A stretch of 64,000 bases of DNA, from assembly GCA_028023455.1 (NCBI GenBank), contig JAQFVV010006306.1:2075001-2139000 (forward strand). The letters run 5' to 3'. The notes beneath the pieces are model-generated. The model was given only the letters and a program-made list of their open reading frames with translations. It was not told where the DNA came from and made no database searches. A program made the position numbers and the translations under genes. Each line of letters starts with the position of its first letter. Within the stretch, counting starts at the first letter, position 1. Shown piece by piece: positions 33,190-45,249 of the stretch. The DNA is from Epiperipatus broadwayi. Lineage: Eukaryota > Onychophora > Udeonychophora > Euonychophora > Peripatidae.

Positions 33190-33631
33190 AACATCACATA
33201 ACCACCATTTCTTGTGCTTGTGTATAACTGTTGTTAAAACAGGCAAAACTCACTATACCTATTGCCACACACAGCATGCTAGAGTAATCAATGAATGCCT
33301 GAAGGCTTGTGCATAAAATCCCCATCTAGTGCCTACTCATCCAATATCTCCAGATTAGTGTCTGGCTTGTGGCCTTAGTCAGTGAGGAGTATTGGATCTG
33401 AGAGCACTGCACCTAGATCTTAGGATCTAATGCAACCCTCCAGCAGCCACCTTCTATCTCCACTTAACTACAAAACTACAAGTCTTAAACTGAAAACATG
33501 TTAATGTTTTCAATCCAAGCCCATTAGCTTATATAGTCATATGGGTCTGAACTCAATTCAGTACCCATACATTTTGGTGTCTTTGGTTCTTTAATAACCA
33601 TAGCCACTACTATCCTATTAGGCAGGATTGG
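33190..33631 (-). mobile_element. HHR family A element inside the hAT relic
   Basis: Family A sequence from the ACATCACATAACCACC end through arm, hammerhead and core to CCTATTAGGCAGGATTGG. The hAT reading frame resumes on either side, so the HHR element inserted later. No clear target duplication. Confidence 0.75.
33339..33397 (-). ncRNA. Hammerhead remnant, family A
   Basis: Stems I and II (GGC/GCC) are preserved, but the core reads CTGACTA (G8 changed) and GAAA is GACA. Inactive. Confidence 0.5.
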
Positions 33632-34512
33632 TAAAATCAGAAACACTGCTATGGTGTGTGGTTTTAAATTTTTAGCAATTATTTTGGCAATGTTATAGGA
33701 TGCAATTTGTGCTTTATCAGATATTGTTACTATTTTTTTTTTACATTTTTTTCTTGATTAATTTGATTATTCAACAATCTTTGAAAATAATTCTTGTCTT
33801 TGGACTGGAGACTAACATATTTAGATATAAAATGCTGTTTTAATTTTGCTGGTAACATTGCACTATTACAAAACTTTTCCCCACAAACCATGCAAAGGGG
33901 AATTTGACATTCTTTTTCATCAATATAAGTGAACCCAAAATCTAAATAATCATAGGAATATTGTCCACTGATCTTTTTTATTATGTTCTTCCTATTGTAT
34001 CATTATTCATATTGCTTGTACTTTCACTAGTACTATCAGCGCCAGAATCATATTTTTGTTTTAGAAATTTGTCCAAGAAATCAAGTCTCATAATCTCCAT
34101 ACGATCAAGACAAATATGGTGAATCTTTTGCTTCAATCGATCATTTGTATAATTTAAGCTGATCGACAATACGTTCCATTGTGAAAAACAAGAACAAAAT
34201 TAAGGAATATTTCCAAATTCATACACTGTCGAGTTAATCTTCATTATGTTTTCAAACTTTTTTAATATTATCTGTCTAAATCTTATATGTGTACGATTAT
34301 GTCATGTATATTTATATACTGTATTTAGCCCCATTTTTTTCTCAAAATAAAAAAAATTTAGATAATAAATATTTTCAAAGTATGAAAATTTATTATATAT
34401 TAAGAATTCTTTAAAAAAAAATTAAAAATAGAAACACGATATTTAGCAGAAATATATATATAAATGTATGTATGTATTTTGAAAACCCTTTTTGATATTT
34501 TTTTTACATTGT

Positions 34513-34576
34513 TCTACTTTCGTACATTTCAACATTCGTACACATTTCAAAAACCAGATGAGGTACGAAAGTAGAG
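34513..34576. repeat. Short inverted repeat
   Basis: CTACTTTCGTAC and GTACGAAAGTAG are separated by about 40 bases. It may be a small transposon remnant. Confidence 0.5.
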
Positions 34577-34902
34577 ATCCGCCTGTACTTTATACATATA
34601 AAACTTTAAAAAAAAAAGTGGATTTAAAAATTAGCAAATAATTATGCAATTACTTTCCCTTTATAGAGCAAAGAGCACAAATTCTTATTTCAAACCAATT
34701 TCTTTACTCGCTCAATTAATTTATCTGTGATTTTAATTAGAAAAATTGATTTATTTTCAGTGGATAGTTCAACATGTTTACTGAAAAATAAATAAGATAG
34801 TTTTACCTCAATCTATCTTTTATTTCTTTCCTTACTCGCTTGTAATTCAGTAAATAGGGAACATCCGTGATGCAGGAAAGATGATAAAATTGTAACTACT
34901 TT

Positions 34903-35586
34903 ACAGATTTACAGCTTAGCAATACTTTCGGCCAGGCTGATCCTATTCATATCACTGACAGGTGTGTAGGAAAAGGACCCTTATGGGTTAAATAATATGC
35001 GAGTTTGTAAATTTACATATGTAGGACCCCCTAATCTCAATCAAGGCTCTCCAAAAAACCTATAAAATTATCTGCAATAAACCAACTTGCAAAGCAATTT
35101 ATTACGGTGAGTTCCTGCCAGCATTATTAGATTAGGCAGCACAACAAATTTGCAGGAAAAGAGATCCCAACACGAAATCAATATTTTTAAAGCCTGAGAT
35201 CGACTCGGGCCAGAATTTCGATCTATTTAATATCACAGTTGTTTGTATTGAGTACAATAATCAAAAGAGAAAATACAATGAGGTGTGGTTATCACACATA
35301 ACACCCACACAACAAATAAAAAAGACTCATGCATAGCCTTAACATGCAAACACTCATGCATAAGATTATCATGCAAGCGCTCATGCATAGCATTATCATG
35401 TAAGCACTCATGCATAACATCATCATGCAAGCGCTCATGCATAGCATTATCATGCAAGCAATATACTTAAATTCACAAACTTGCACACTAACTAATCTAT
35501 ATATTCTCTCTTGTATATGCCCATCTTGAGGCTATGAATATGACCAGCCTGATTGAAAGCAGTGCTAAGCTGTAAATCTGTAAAAT
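34903..35586. mobile_element. TIR element with internal minisatellite
   Basis: Terminal inverted repeats of about 50 bp (TACAGATTTACAGCTTAGCA at left; GCTAAGCTGTAAATCTGTA at right). It is about 684 bp with no transposase. The interior contains the 27-bp array at 35325-35465. The superfamily is not evident. Confidence 0.65.
35325..35465. repeat. 27-bp minisatellite, about 5 units
   Basis: The unit is CTCATGCATAGCATTATCATGCAAGCG-like, imperfectly repeated five times. Because 27 is a multiple of three, all frames stay open across it, producing three overlapping spurious open frames. Confidence 0.85.
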
Positions 35587-35599
35587 AGTTATACTTTTA

Positions 35600-36935
35600 T
35601 AATCTCCTGCATAGTGGATCTTCTCTATTTATTGAAGATAGTTCTATCTTTAGTTTATCCTTTGAAATGTATTAATTAATCTCAAAACTTGCATTTGCAG
35701 TATAACAATTCTAGAATTGAAAAATTGTCTTCGGAAATGCAATTCCTGTTTACTATTATAAAAGCAATCTTCATTCGTAATTATATATTTAGAATATCTG
35801 AATGTAATAAAGTGTTTGTATTTAGCGATAAACTTGAGACATCAATAACATTTTGGCTTATGAAGTTTAATACAGTAGTAGAAGGCTAGAAATTTGGGTG
35901 AATGTGTAAAATAAAATAAAAAATCAAACTTAACTCTAACAAAATTTGTGTTCAATTGTCTTTTTTGTGCTCAAATATGATATAAACTTTTGAAGTAGTC
36001 ATTATAAAATTATTGTTGTTAGCAGATGTACCCGGCTATGTAAATAACATCTTTTTGTTAATCGATTGCTTTAACAATTTTTAAGATTTAATGTAAATTA
36101 AACAAAAGATTTTAATATTACAGAAATAAATGTGGAAAATGTAGCTGATCTGAAAAGACATCATAATTGGTTGCTTTAACAATTTTGTTTTGTTTTGCGG
36201 AATTACTAACTTTGAATAAAATGCTCATAATCAAATTAATTCTCTAAATTAGCTGACCCAACTATTAAAGGTGGAATTAATGTGAAATGTATGTGAAATA
36301 AACTACATGACTTTCAATTATAAGCTAAACAAAACTAAATGTAAATACAGTACGATAGCATTAATTTTTTTCACTGGCTAAATATCGCACTTCAAACATG
36401 AATCTATGCACTGTAATTACATTTTCTTCACAATTTAAATACTATACCTATTCAGTTCTAGTTAAAAGTACATGTACTGATTTTTTCCACGTTTTTTCCT
36501 TCATCCCATTACCATATTTTTTTAGAATCCAGAAATGTAGCCAACTATCATTTTTGTGATATATTTCTTTTATCGGTTGCTTTAACGAATGACTTCATTT
36601 GCATAAAATGGTTCATAAAAAGTTATTACAGTTTATTAGTAGCGGAACAAATAATTTTTTTTATTAAAAAATATGACTCATTGTGAATTTAACATGTGAT
36701 AGCCTTACGAAGACATTCACTAATCAGACCACAGAGACAATAGGGATTTTATATATAAGATTATTACTACCATTCTTAAATTGCTGTACCAAAAGTCTAA
36801 TAGTATATCATTAATGTTTACTAGTAAATATACTGAAATAATTTAAATTGCGAATTGACAGAATCTTTTTTTTTTATATTTTCAAAAACATTTTAACTGA
36901 TTATATTAAGTAATATATAATGTAATATAATGAGC
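35600..36935. other. No feature recognised
   Basis: A+T-rich. The 66-codon open frame at 35689-35889 has no recognisable domain. Confidence 0.4.
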
Positions 36936-37004
36936 ACACTAATAGCTCTAAACAAACTCTCTTCAATAAATTCTGCAAGAGAAAGCATTTAAAATCTCTA
37001 TTTA

Positions 37005-37070
37005 GAATTATCCCCATTCCCAAACCAGTTTCAAGCTAATGGCTTTCATCAGTGAGGCACTAGAACATTC
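37005..37070 (-). ncRNA. Type I hammerhead ribozyme, family B variant
   Basis: CTGATGA and GAAA are intact. Stem II is AAGC/GCTT with loop CATTA, four good pairs. Stem III is C-TG-G with triplet GTT. Inner stem I is CTCA/TGGG; outer GAAT/ATTC with a long internal loop. Confidence 0.65.
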
Positions 37071-37218
37071 AGACACTAGGATCTAAAATAGAAACTCAAG
37101 CCCAGAATTGTCGAATAGTTAACTATTAAGTAGAAAATCTGAAATTTTCAGACATCTATATGTCTTCAAATCCAGCTAAAATGCTGGGCTTGAGTTTGTA
37201 TTTTAGAACCTAGTGCCT

Positions 37219-37284
37219 GAATGTTCTAGCACCTCACTGATGAAAGCCATTAGCATGAAACTAGTTTGGGGATAGGGATAATTC
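37219..37284 (+). ncRNA. Type I hammerhead ribozyme, family B variant
   Basis: CTGATGA (37237-37243), GAAA (37257-37260), stem III C-TA-G, triplet GTT; inner stem I CCTCA/TGGGG. Stem II AAGC/GCAT has one mismatch relative to the opposite arm. Confidence 0.62.
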
Positions 37285-37429
37285 TAGATAGAGATTTTAA
37301 ATGCTTTCTCTTGCAGCATTTATCAAAAACAGATTGTTTAGAGGTATTCGCATATTCATTATATTACATTTGTAAATACAAGCTTATTAAATTAAATCGC
37401 ATGTTGCATGACTTAGTTCCCTTACTAAA

Positions 37430-40400
37430 TAATATATATATAAATAAATATATAAACTTTTCCTAGTGGTCTATTCTTATCTTTTCACTTGATTGAGAAT
37501 ATTTCACATGCTCAATAAACCAGAGTTACTAAGTTGAAACGTCAGTATATCAATATTTAAAATATTTTAACACGGATGAAACCACAAAATATGTCTTTTA
37601 TATATATATAATGTTTTCACAGTTATATGATGTAGATAAAATAATATTTTTGGGTACAAAATGTGTATTATTTTGCATTACAATCCGATATTTTGACGGA
37701 CTAGCAACCGCCATTATCGAGGTTATAAATTGTGCCATTACAATTTAGTCACTAGCTAAATTTATAGTAATGTACATGTAAGAAAATGTAAAACCAAAAT
37801 CATCATCATATTGTTATATAACAATAAATGAAGCTGTAGGGCATCCAAGTTTAAACCCTACAAGATCCAGTTTTAAAAGTTTTAGACAGAAAGAGAGTGG
37901 GTCAACAATTAATATTGTTTGTGTGTTGATAGAAAGGTAATACACACATTTAAACTATTCAATATTTAATTTTTCTGTTAAAAAGCAAAGTTATAATGCA
38001 TATGTATAGGCAGTGTGTGTTATAAAAGCTATTTAGTTAGCCATCATTAAATTTCAGATATTAAACATTTTAACTTTCTTTAAAACTAACCTATGCTTGA
38101 TCAATTCTAATGTCTTATTCTATACCTCTATTTCGTTTTTCTATAATTGTAATTAGAATTTAAAAGCTAAGGATTTAATTTAAAATATTAGGGTTATAAT
38201 TACTAAGCTGGCAATTAGATTATTGTAATGACAGTTTATGAATGATTTGAAATGATAAAGTATGTGTGTACATTACATACAGAAATTTACATTTATTAAA
38301 TATTGAAAGAAAAAGAAGGGTTAAATCTGTCAAATTTTTTTTTTTTTTACAATTTTGTGTTAGATTAGATATCTATTTTTGTAGCAATTTTGTTTTTGTA
38401 AATGATTGTTTGTCATTTTGGGAGCTTAAGCTTGGTGGGAACTCTAAAATTGTCTCATCTTAAGATTAAAGAAAAGAAACTCCAATTTTAGATATCACAG
38501 AGGTACATGAAAAAGGAAAAAGGATTAAGTCTATATTTTTTTTAAGACAAAAGTGTCTGAAAACCAGGTGTATGATTTTTTGGGTTGGTCATAAATAGCA
38601 ATTCACACTATCACTCTAATTGGGTGAGTTGACTCAAAAATCGGATATAAAAGCAGTCTGGAAAATCAGTTGAGCTATTAGATTATTGTTATTATAATAT
38701 ATTGTGAGAGAGACTTTTTAAAAATTATTGAAACTAAAGCAGACAAACATTTTTAGTTCTGCTAGATAGTTTTTTTTTAAAATCATTTTTTTTATGAAGT
38801 TTTGAATGTTGAAAATATAAGAAATGATGGGGTAGAAAAATTAGATATGTGTCCCATCAAGACCTGACCATCGTGGAGCTGCAGATCATATAGGAAAGAA
38901 AAGATGTCTTGTCTGAAAAATAATATTCTACACCTTTCAACTGACCAGAGAAATAAGATGTTTTTAAATAGAAAGAAGAAAACATTCACCTGCATTCGAA
39001 GGAGATCAGAAAGATGAATTAATCTACTGATAAATATTAATCATCAAGTCCAATTAATTGTTCCAGTAACTGAGTTTAAAACCCAGGAAATTTATAAACG
39101 TGAAAACAACTGCTGTATTTCATCCACTAAAAGAATCATGCTTGACAGGAAGAGAAGAAAAATTAATATAAAGATTTCCAAATTGTCCACTAAAGCAAAT
39201 AACCTCAATAGGATCATCATCATCAAATAATTATACACTTTAAGAAAGACATTGTACCAAAGAAACACGGAAATTGTTGCTGCCAAAGATAGCCATTAAA
39301 CAAGAGAAATTTGACTCATTAGAAGTCGCTACAAAGAACTGGTAGTTTAAAAAAATTTTTTTTGATATATTTTCTTTATGATATCAGAGTCTTAATAAAA
39401 TTTTAGCTATAAAGTAGTATAGTTTATTTAAAGAACTTTTAAAGACAATTCAGATCGATTAAAACAATAATTTCTTACCAATAATAACCTTGAGCTTCAT
39501 AAATGATCTTGAATGTATCAAAATTATTTGTTTATTAATTTACAGTTATGAAATATTAATGTGTAAAATAATTTTTTGTATTATTATTTTGGTTTTAAAT
39601 AATATTTTGTTATTATGGGATAAAACACACACCTACATAATAATATTTTTACATGTGTATAATTGTGTGCGAATGTGAAGTAATAAGCAGTGTTAAAATA
39701 TTAAATTATTTTGTTTTAAGAAAGTATAGCATTTCAGAGGTAGAAGGGAGGGGGAGAAAATGATTTAAAACTTGTTCGGTAAAACTTGCTCTTTCAATTC
39801 TACTAACATTTTTTTTTTAACATTCTGCTTAGCTGTTAGATTATAAGGTATGTGTGCCAATGAGTGAATTTTTTTTTTATATGAAATACTTTTCTGGTGG
39901 ATGGAACATTTTAACAAATCGGTTACCCAATTTAATACAATATACTTTTGAAATACATTTATGGGAAAGGGGGAATAATTTAAAATTTAATGTTATGATT
40001 TTAAAACAGTCGATTATGATTATTGTTGTTATTGTTAATATAAATTTTCATGTAAATATAGAAATTTTTATGTATATGTTAGAAATGCAGTAATAAATAT
40101 TAGTTTATGTTATTAAACAAGGCGTATATAGTTCATTAAGAGTAGTCTTTATTAAGCGTGATCATTCATCATCAATGGTTGAATATTAGTTGTTTAAGAT
40201 ATGATTAAATATGCTAAGATTAACAATAATTATAAATTTCTTTATAAAAATTAGGTTTTATGTTTAGGCTTAGTCCTAAAGCTGTGGTTGAAACCATTGT
40301 CATTATCGTTATCATTATTGTCATCATCATCATCATCAACATTTTAATTAATGAGCTGGTTAAATGTTTAAAGGCCATAAATAAATATTGATTTCATAGT

Positions 40401-41900
40401 ATTTAGTGATTTCTTAGTATTATTATAACCACCATCCCATCATCTATTTCATGCAAGGATGAGTGAATTGCCATCCTAAATTAATAGTAATCTGAGCTAG
40501 TAAAACTTATAAAAAAGTATTGAAACACATTTATTATGTTAAGCTCTAAGAAATGATTTATGTCTAATGAATTTTATGAATTCCACTTTAGTTTAAAGAT
40601 GTTTTATGTTTACTTAGATATTAGTGCATACAGTGATATGGCTCTAAAAAGCAAAATCTTCCATGTTTATTAGAAATAAAGTACCAAAAAGGGATTCAAA
40701 CCCGGTACATGTGAAAAGGTTATTAGATATAACTGTGTCTAGATTCAGATAATCTAGTGGCGCCCTGATAGACCATATTCACTTGGTATTTGTTTAGACA
40801 TGCACTTAACATCAAACCAAGAAATGAAAGTGGATAAAATCTACTGTCTGTATACCTGAGTAGATATTTTATTGAGTTACTAGTGTACTCACCTCACGTG
40901 ATTTCCATATACCTGAGTTATAATAGTAGTTATTAATAATTTGTTTATAATTATTGATATTGTGATATCTTGAGAAATCTAATTATAGAAATATGTTTAA
41001 TTTATCCCTACTCATCATTTTAATATTTATGACCTTATGGCTATATAGCTACTATCCAGGAGTATGTTTCATTTAATCCAATGACCCTTAATATGATTGA
41101 TAACTCAGTCTGACCTTTTTGTTTAATAGCCACTACTCAGGTATTCTTCTCATAATTTAATTTAAGCTACAATGCTTTTCGTTTATTAAGCTAAATATTT
41201 ATATTTGAATCTTTTCTTAATTATTTAATGATTATGTTGCAACAATATTTATTTTGAGCTACTTTAATTTTTGTTACAATATATATATTACTTTTATACT
41301 ATATTTTTATTTCTCAATGTAATGTATATAATTTCATTTATTGTATTTTTTAGATAGAAGATGCCTATGTATTCTGAACAATAATATTTTAAAGTACAAT
41401 ATATTTGAAATATAATGCCAAAAATCATTTCGAGTTTCTTTATATTATCATATTTTCCTCTAGTTACTCATCTTTGTGGAAATCATATAATCATGTTCAT
41501 CCTTGAGATGTTTTAATCATTATCCATTATTTAATTTTCAATAAAATTCACGAAGTAGTTTTCTGATTACACACTTAAGAGATTTTAAAATATAAACAGT
41601 TTGAATCGATAAGGTAAAACAGAATTTAAAATAACAATATGAAATAATCAATTAATAACTATAAAAAAAAATCAACTAAATATTATTAAGAGACATTCAA
41701 ACACTAAAGAGTTTTTGATAGATGTGAAACAAACAGACACACAAACAAACATATTTATAGCATAATACTAAATAAACTAAATATTTTGAAAATTTTAGAA
41801 TCAAAATGAAAATCTAATCTCAACAACCAATAACTATTATAAATTAATCTTTCTTATTGCATTGCCTAATCCATATAATATTAATATCATTTATATTCTT
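37430..41900. other. Long stretch with almost no recognised feature
   Basis: A+T-rich sequence with no supported gene. Small items: a TATA-box-like GATATAAAAGCAGTCTGG at 38644-38661, a (TCA)n run at 40322-40339, and a decayed tRNA-like piece near 40680-40735 (minus strand CGGGTTTGAATCCC, B-box-like). Confidence 0.4.
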
Positions 41901-41904
41901 AATT

Positions 41905-42035
41905 ACTTTTTACAATGCTTTTTTGCAACCCACTATCGACAATTTCGATGGCCCCAGCAATCTTCTTCAGAACTTCTATTTAGCAATTAAAACTGTCAAT
42001 AGTGGGTTGTAAAAAAGCATTGTAAAAAGGAATAA
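41905..42035. mobile_element. Short TIR element with GAAGATTGCTGGGG hairpin
   Basis: Terminal inverted repeats TACAATGCTTTTTTGCAACC and GGTTGTAAAAAAGCATTGTA. On the minus strand the interior has CTGAAGA, GATTGCTGGGGCCATC and GAAATTGTC, related to 20690-20760. The boxes resemble an HHR, but no acceptable stem I forms. Confidence 0.6.
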
Positions 42036-42059
42036 AGAACATAGATGATATTACTAACT

Positions 42060-43190
42060 ATTATACACTCTCTTGTGATCAAACATTAAACTATTTTTTT
42101 AAAAAAGATAAATAAGTGACTTACGATCAGATTAGATAGGTGAAATAGTCTCTAAATAATCCATTGCAGGGTAAAGATTTTTTCATTAGCCCATCACAAA
42201 ATAAAAGTGAAAAAGGGGCATCACACATTAAGTTTGCCAATTACTGACTAATGAAAGTTTAGCTGCTATTCCATCATTTACTTTCTAGTTAAGAATAGTT
42301 GAATACCCATTTACTGATCAATATGAGATGATTATCCAGATTATCTACAGGATATCTACTTCAATAAAATATTCTAAGTCTGAATCAAAACTTGGAAAAG
42401 TTTTCAGATTTATTGAGTTTATAACTTAGGTTACAGGTATGACCGATGGATATATCATAGTTGTACCCGGATACCTTAGACTATGACCAAATAGTAATTT
42501 TTCATTGATAATAAATTGATGATTTATTATAATTTTTTACTGAGCACAAGAGAATAATAATAAACAAAAGTTTCTATGATTAAATTTTATAAAGATTATC
42601 CCTCCCCCCCCCCAAAAAAAAAAGATGTCTAACATTATGTATAACTTTCAAATGACAGTTCTTTTGAATAAAAACTTCTCATTATTACAGAACAAAAAAA
42701 AAATCAGATACTCATCAAAGTAAAATGGTGACTAAAACAAAAAATTTAAGCTTTTACCAGAGTTTTTAAGACTAAATTATAGTGATGAAATTATAGATTT
42801 TTTTATCACAATCCTGAGATTATAAGTAAACATGGAACCGTTTGAAACAAAAAAAATAATTATAATCTTAGATAAAAAAGTGTTTTTTAAAGAAGACATT
42901 GCTTTGGATGATTGGGGTGTGTGTGTGATTTCGTGATGTAATAATATACATTGAATAAACTAAAGAAATTACTTCATAAGAGAACTGATTGATTTCATAA
43001 GGAAATATGGTATTGGTAAAAAGATAAAATAAAATATTTTTTTTATCATATTTTTATATCAAAAAGTAGAGTTATGAAATATTAACACTTCATAACATAT
43101 AACATACATATACAGTTAACTATTCTTAAATATTATTTTATTATTAAATAATTCCCATATTATGAATTTTAATTTCAGATTTTCAACTCA
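42060..43190. other. No feature recognised
   Basis: A+T-rich with a C10A10 tract at 42602. Confidence 0.4.
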
Positions 43191-43194
43191 ATAG

Positions 43195-43470
43195 ATAACT
43201 TTTAGATAAATGCTGGCTTTGGGTTGGTATTTTTAGATTTAGTGTCTGAACCTACCCTGGCATCTCTCTGAGGAGTGCCAAAGCAGGAAACCATGGTCAG
43301 GGGTTGGGGGGGAGGGTTCCTGACAGAGATATTTTAAATGCTTTCACTGGCTAAGCATTTATTACAAAGCTTGTTGAGGAATTGGCAATCCTCATTGTTT
43401 ATAACTTACAAGCTTAAGAGAATAGGGTCATGTGATCTATGACTCTTATTTTGACTATTTATAATCAATT
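43195..43470 (+). mobile_element. HHR family B element, right arm
   Basis: It matches the right half of 23110-23475 through GAATTGGCAATCCTCATTG and the GGGTCATGTGATCTATGACT end. The left arm is absent. Upstream 43195-43250 matches the interior block of 8960-9290 (in complement). Confidence 0.7.
43255..43308 (+). ncRNA. Type I hammerhead ribozyme, family B
   Basis: CTGAGGA (43268-43274) and GAAA (43287-43290) are intact; stem III CC-AT-GG, triplet GTC, predicted cut after 43298. Inner stem I ATCTCT/AGGGGT, outer CCC/GGG. Stem II is GTGC/GCAG, with only the basal pair mismatched. Confidence 0.72.
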
Positions 43471-43689
43471 TATTAGTTTTATAATTTTATATGTTTAAAG
43501 AAAGGTTTGATTTGCTTTTTTCTCATATAATTTACATTAAAATTTGTTTCTTTATATTCTAATTAGAGTTATACATATTTGTTTTATTTTGGAATAAAAC
43601 TGATACCAATTTAGTATGCACTCTATGCTATTTTGGGCACCAGAAGGCGCTGTAAAACTATTGCTGACACAATATTATTAAGAAATTAT

Positions 43690-45245
43690 ATGAAAATAAT
43701 TATTATATATATCAATTAGAGAATATAGAATCAATTAAAGTTAAAAATGGTGTGGGACTAAGGCAAGGATGCCCTATGTCACCTATTTTGTTTGTGTTAT
43801 ATTTGAGTGAAATGGAAAGAGCAATAGAAAGATTAGGAAGAGGGATAGAGATACCGTTAATAGGTAGTAAGAGAGTATATATTTTGTCAGGTCTTTTTTT
43901 TGCAGATGATATATTTTTGTGTGCAGAAAAAAGAGAAGATATGGAAGTTATGTTGAGGACATGTGCAAGGGTGGGTAAAGAGATGGGGATTAAATTTAGT
44001 GAAGAAAAATCAAATATAATGATGGTTAATACTGAGGAAAGAGAAGATGTAGAATTTTTATTGGGAGATATTAAGTTAAGTGTGGTGAATAGATATAGTT
44101 ATTTGGGAATTATTTTAAGTAATCAGAAAAATTATTTGGATGAATGGGAGAAAAAATTGATAAATGAAGCAAAGAAAAGAAAGGGATTGATAAAGAAATT
44201 AACAGTATTTTCATATAATAAATATGATGTAGCTAGAATTATATGGAAAGGAGTTGCAGTAGCAGGGTTAACATATGGTAATGATGCATTATATGTTAGT
44301 AAAAAGATATTAGATTATTTAGAAAAAGCTCAAAGAGAAGTAGGAAGACATGCATTGGATGCAGAAGTATGGACAGCAAGGGAGGCAATTCAAGGAGAAA
44401 TGGGATGGTCAAGTTTTCATATGAGAGATGCAAAAAGTAAAATGAAAATGTTTGGTAGATTGCAGTTTATGGATAATAAAAGAATAGCTAAAATAGTATT
44501 TAATTGGATTATGAGTAAAGGGCAGGTAACAAGATGGGTGAGAAAGGTAATGCGCTATGCAAAAGATTTGGATAAAGAATTTATATCAGTATATTTGTAC
44601 AAAAGATGGGATGATTGTGTTAAGAGGATTATTGAGTGTTATAGTAGTAAGGAATGGGATAAAAGAATAAATTTATTAATAAAGACTAGGGAGTTAGAGA
44701 GATGGAGAAATAGTATGGAGAGTAAAAAGAGTTTAAATATATATAGAAATAAACAGAATATTAGGTGTGAGTTAATATATGATAATAGTAAGGAAAGTAG
44801 TTTATTGTTTAAGGCTCGAACGGGATCTTTAGCTACAAAAGAATATACATGTAAATGGAAAAATATGGGTGATTTATTTTGTAAATTATGTAAGGAAGGA
44901 ATTGAAAATATTAGGCATTTGTTAATTGAATGTAAATGTTTGAAAACAGAAAGGGTACATATAATGAAGTTGTGGAAAAATAAATATGAAAAGAGTGATT
45001 ATACAGAAAGTGAATTATTGGTTTTTATGCTGGGTTTGGGAAAAGATAAGGGGGATTTAGATATAAAGGTTATAGAGTTGACAAAAATTATGTTGTGGAA
45101 ATGGGATAGAGCAGATTATAGGTAAATTTAGAGTGGGGAATGTAAAAGAAAGTGGCTAACAGGTTTATCTGGGCATAATTGCTGAGATATTCTTGACTTC
45201 GTTCAAGGAGAAGCCATAATACATCACATCACATCACATCACAAC
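43690..45245 (+). mobile_element. (ACATC)-tailed non-LTR retrotransposon, 5'-truncated
   Basis: It contains the coding sequence 43701-45125, a 3' UTR (GTGGCTAACAGGTTTATCTG) and a tail of CATCA repeats to about 45245. The 5' boundary is within the reverse transcriptase. ACAATAT occurs near 43670 and just after the tail and may be the target duplication. Confidence 0.85.
43701..45125 (+). CDS. Reverse transcriptase C-terminal half with zinc motif (non-LTR)
   Basis: An uninterrupted frame of 475 codons, open upstream to 43668. No true start is present because the element is truncated. It opens in RT block 4 (GVGLRQGCPMSPILF), continues to the catalytic box LFFADDIFL with both aspartates kept, then YSYLGIILS (block 6-7) and a long thumb/connector with ALDAEVWTAREAIQGEMGW. 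It ends with CKLCKEGIENIRHLLIEC, a C-X2-C...H-X4-C motif. This order is that of CR1/L2/Jockey-type elements. Codons are strongly A+T-biased like the surroundings. An intact frame suggests a fairly recent insertion. It cannot function alone because the fingers and endonuclease are missing. Confidence 0.9.
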   Translation, partial: YYIYQLENIESIKVKNGVGLRQGCPMSPILFVLYLSEMERAIERLGRGIEIPLIGSKRVYILSGLFFADDIFLCAEKREDMEVMLRTCARVGKEMGIKFSEEKSNIMMVNTEEREDVEFLLGDIKLSVVNRYSYLGIILSNQKNYLDEWEKKLINEAKKRKGLIKKLTVFSYNKYDVARIIWKGVAVAGLTYGNDALYVSKKILDYLEKAQREVGRHALDAEVWTAREAIQGEMGWSSFHMRDAKSKMKMFGRLQFMDNKRIAKIVFNWIMSKGQVTRWVRKVMRYAKDLDKEFISVYLYKRWDDCVKRIIECYSSKEWDKRINLLIKTRELERWRNSMESKKSLNIYRNKQNIRCELIYDNSKESSLLFKARTGSLATKEYTCKWKNMGDLFCKLCKEGIENIRHLLIECKCLKTERVHIMKLWKNKYEKSDYTESELLVFMLGLGKDKGDLDIKVIELTKIMLWKWDRADYR

Positions 45246-45249
45246 AATA

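Larger units (their letters stand above)
31640..34190 (-). pseudogene. hAT transposase relic, ZBED5/SCAND3-like
   Basis: The minus strand holds the whole order of a ZBED5/SCAND3-type hAT protein in broken frames. There is an N-terminal MEIMRLDFLDKFLKQKY, then YLDFGFTYIDEKE and LCMVCGEKFCNSAMLPAKLK (BED-like zinc finger), then VTISDKAQIASYNIAKI and KPHTIAVFLIL. The catalytic core includes CTDSVPSMV and THCFLHRESLVSK, and the C-terminal dimerisation region includes DRTLKMKN and YLCKLVFSTLMNIKPKKHER. Numerous stops and frameshifts make it inactive. A family A element (33190-33631) interrupts it just before CSEIVQIMFGDD, where the family reads an uninterrupted 'LILPAC.EIV'. Left end may be CAGACTCTTCTTAACC near 31660; I could not find the right end. 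Confidence 0.85.
36940..37345. mobile_element. HHR family B element, snap-back form
   Basis: Inverted arms (CTGCAAGAGAAAGCATTTAA at left, TTAAATGCTTTCTCTTGCAG at right) carry hammerheads on opposite strands. The centre holds AAATCTGAAATTTTCAGA, itself a palindrome shared with 8960-9290. About 405 bp, no open frame. Confidence 0.72.

Noticed and set aside
35325-35465. Possible CRISPR-like array
   Set aside because: Units are contiguous with no spacers and the context is eukaryotic repeat DNA.
35233-35486. Three overlapping open frames of Met/His/Cys-rich repeats
   Set aside because: All frames stay open because the 27-bp minisatellite period is divisible by three; no sign of a real protein.
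38644-38661. TATA-box-like promoter
   Set aside because: A TATAAAAG string is expected by chance in DNA this A+T-rich and no downstream gene is visible.
41905-42035. GAAGATTGCTGGGG repeats (also 20690-20760 and 1877-2045) as hammerheads
   Set aside because: Core boxes are present, but stem III would have to close on one pair and stem I gives at best weak wobble pairs in three copies.
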